DNA from: Bradyrhizobium sp. RP6
Lineage (GTDB): Bacteria; Pseudomonadota; Alphaproteobacteria; Rhizobiales; Xanthobacteraceae
Length of the DNA: 64,000 nucleotides
Direction of reading: 5' to 3'
Assembly: GCF_003837805.1 (NCBI RefSeq)
Contig: NZ_RQIT01000003.1
Span: 1 to 64,000 of the forward strand
Positions 63,352-64,000 of the stretch are shown piece after piece (position 1 is the stretch's first letter; every line of letters starts with the position of its first letter). Position numbers and translations under genes: made by a program. The notes under the pieces were generated by a model. It searched no databases, was not told the origin of the DNA, and saw nothing but the letters and a program-made list of their open reading frames with translations.

Positions 63352-64000
63352 TCAGCGCTCGACCTCGCGGTTCCAGCGCTTGGTCCACTCCTCGCGCTTG
63401 TCGTTGATGACCGTCCAGTCCGGATTGTAGAGCTTGGCCGCACGCTCGCCGATCGGCGCCATCTTGCCGAGCTCGGGCGGAATCACCAGCGATTTCAGCA
63501 CCGGGCCGTAGCCGTAGTCCTTCAGCAGCACGAGCTGGATCTTTGGATCGAGCAGCATCTTGACGAAGCTCGCTGCGAGCGGCGAGGCGTTGGGCTTGTT
63601 GATCGGACACGCCGTGGTCAGCAGGGTCGCCGCGCCTTCCTTCGGGTACACGAAGTCGACGGGAAAGCCGGTATTGGCAAAGCTCTGCACGCGGCCGGTA
63701 CCCCACACCGCGATCACGGCCTGGCCGGACTGGAACAGCTCGGTCATCTTGCCCGGTGACGGCTCATAGGCCAGCACGTTCGGATTGATCTGCTCCTTGA
63801 AGATCTTGAAGCCGGAATCGACGTTGGTCTCGCCGCCGCCGTTCATCTTCGACAGCATCACCAGTGCTTCGAGGCCGTAGGTGTTGTTGATCGGCGGGAT
63901 CACGAGCTGCTTGGCGTATTTCGTGTCCTTCAGGTCGTTCCACGAAGTCGGCGGCGCCCAGCCCTTCTCCTTGAACACCTTGGTGTTGTACATCAGGCCG
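63352..64000 (-). CDS. ABC transporter substrate-binding protein, PotD/spermidine-type (partial)
   Basis: C-terminal 216 or so residues of a periplasmic binding protein; the 5' end lies beyond the window. The visible part carries LVIPPINNTYGLEALVMLSK, GQAVIAVWGTGRVQSFANTG and FPVDFVYPKEGAATLLTTACPINKP, the sequence type of family 1 spermidine/putrescine-type (PotD) proteins. It starts the operon running to RidA. The gap to the ATPase is 23 bases. Its substrate is presumably an amine or amino-acid derivative oxidised by the downstream enzymes. Confidence 0.88.
   Translation of the reverse strand, partial: GLMYNTKVFKEKGWAPPTSWNDLKDTKYAKQLVIPPINNTYGLEALVMLSKMNGGGETNVDSGFKIFKEQINPNVLAYEPSPGKMTELFQSGQAVIAVWGTGRVQSFANTGFPVDFVYPKEGAATLLTTACPINKPNASPLAASFVKMLLDPKIQLVLLKDYGYGPVLKSLVIPPELGKMAPIGERAAKLYNPDWTVINDKREEWTKRWNREVER

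Overview
The window is 64 kb of GC-rich alphaproteobacterial chromosome, most likely Bradyrhizobium or a close relative. This rests on the conserved block of tol-pal, cpoB, tilS and ftsH genes, on FixK-type and CtrA-type sites, on rhizobial-style dispersed palindromes, and on the mix of TRAP, ABC and dicarboxylate transporters. It reads as ordinary chromosome. I see no insertion sequence, prophage, CRISPR array, rRNA or tRNA gene.

Layout. 1-2.3 kb: pyruvate kinase and a TetR regulator. 2.6-8.2 kb: two paralogous GT-C-like membrane proteins flanking an oppositely oriented Flp pilin gene, then a third GT-C-like protein. 8.3-10.5 kb: universal stress protein and APC permease behind a FixK-type box. 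10.7-12.1 kb: a secreted alpha/beta hydrolase between two copies of an 87-bp ftsH 3'-end sequence. 12-24.6 kb, all on the minus strand: tolQ, tolR, tolA, tolB, a GGDEF-EAL protein, a FeeM-like acyltransferase, pal, cpoB, tilS, ftsH. 25-28.7 kb: flavodoxin (FixK-type box), DUF2231, serine acetyltransferase, DUF2852, and a TetR regulator with two matching operators.

28.9-35.1 kb holds an ECF42-type sigma factor and five small enzyme-like genes in three transcription units. Each unit begins with the same composite promoter: CAAA, 15 nt, TGTCGG, 17 nt, CGTC. Two short-chain or secreted genes sit between them. 35.2-37.6 kb: a GhrA-like dehydrogenase, and a TetR gene divergent from a glutathione S-transferase with a long inverted operator. 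37.7-40.6 kb: a PQQ alcohol dehydrogenase of lanthanide type with its cytochrome c and binding protein. 41-47.7 kb: a TRAP transporter and a hydantoinase/oxoprolinase pair. 47.8-54.3 kb: sirtuin, K+/H+ antiporter, SDR, NCS2 permease and DctA. 54.5-56.1 kb: an ABC-F gene with a 1-base frameshift in its first Walker A motif. 56.2-64 kb: RidA, three subunits resembling opine or amine oxidases, a further FAD oxidase, and a spermidine/putrescine-type ABC transporter whose binding-protein gene runs off the window.

The most notable observations are the ECF42 promoter set, the FeeM-like and c-di-GMP genes inside the tol-pal block, the paired TetR operators, the lanthanide-type dehydrogenase and the broken ABC-F gene.
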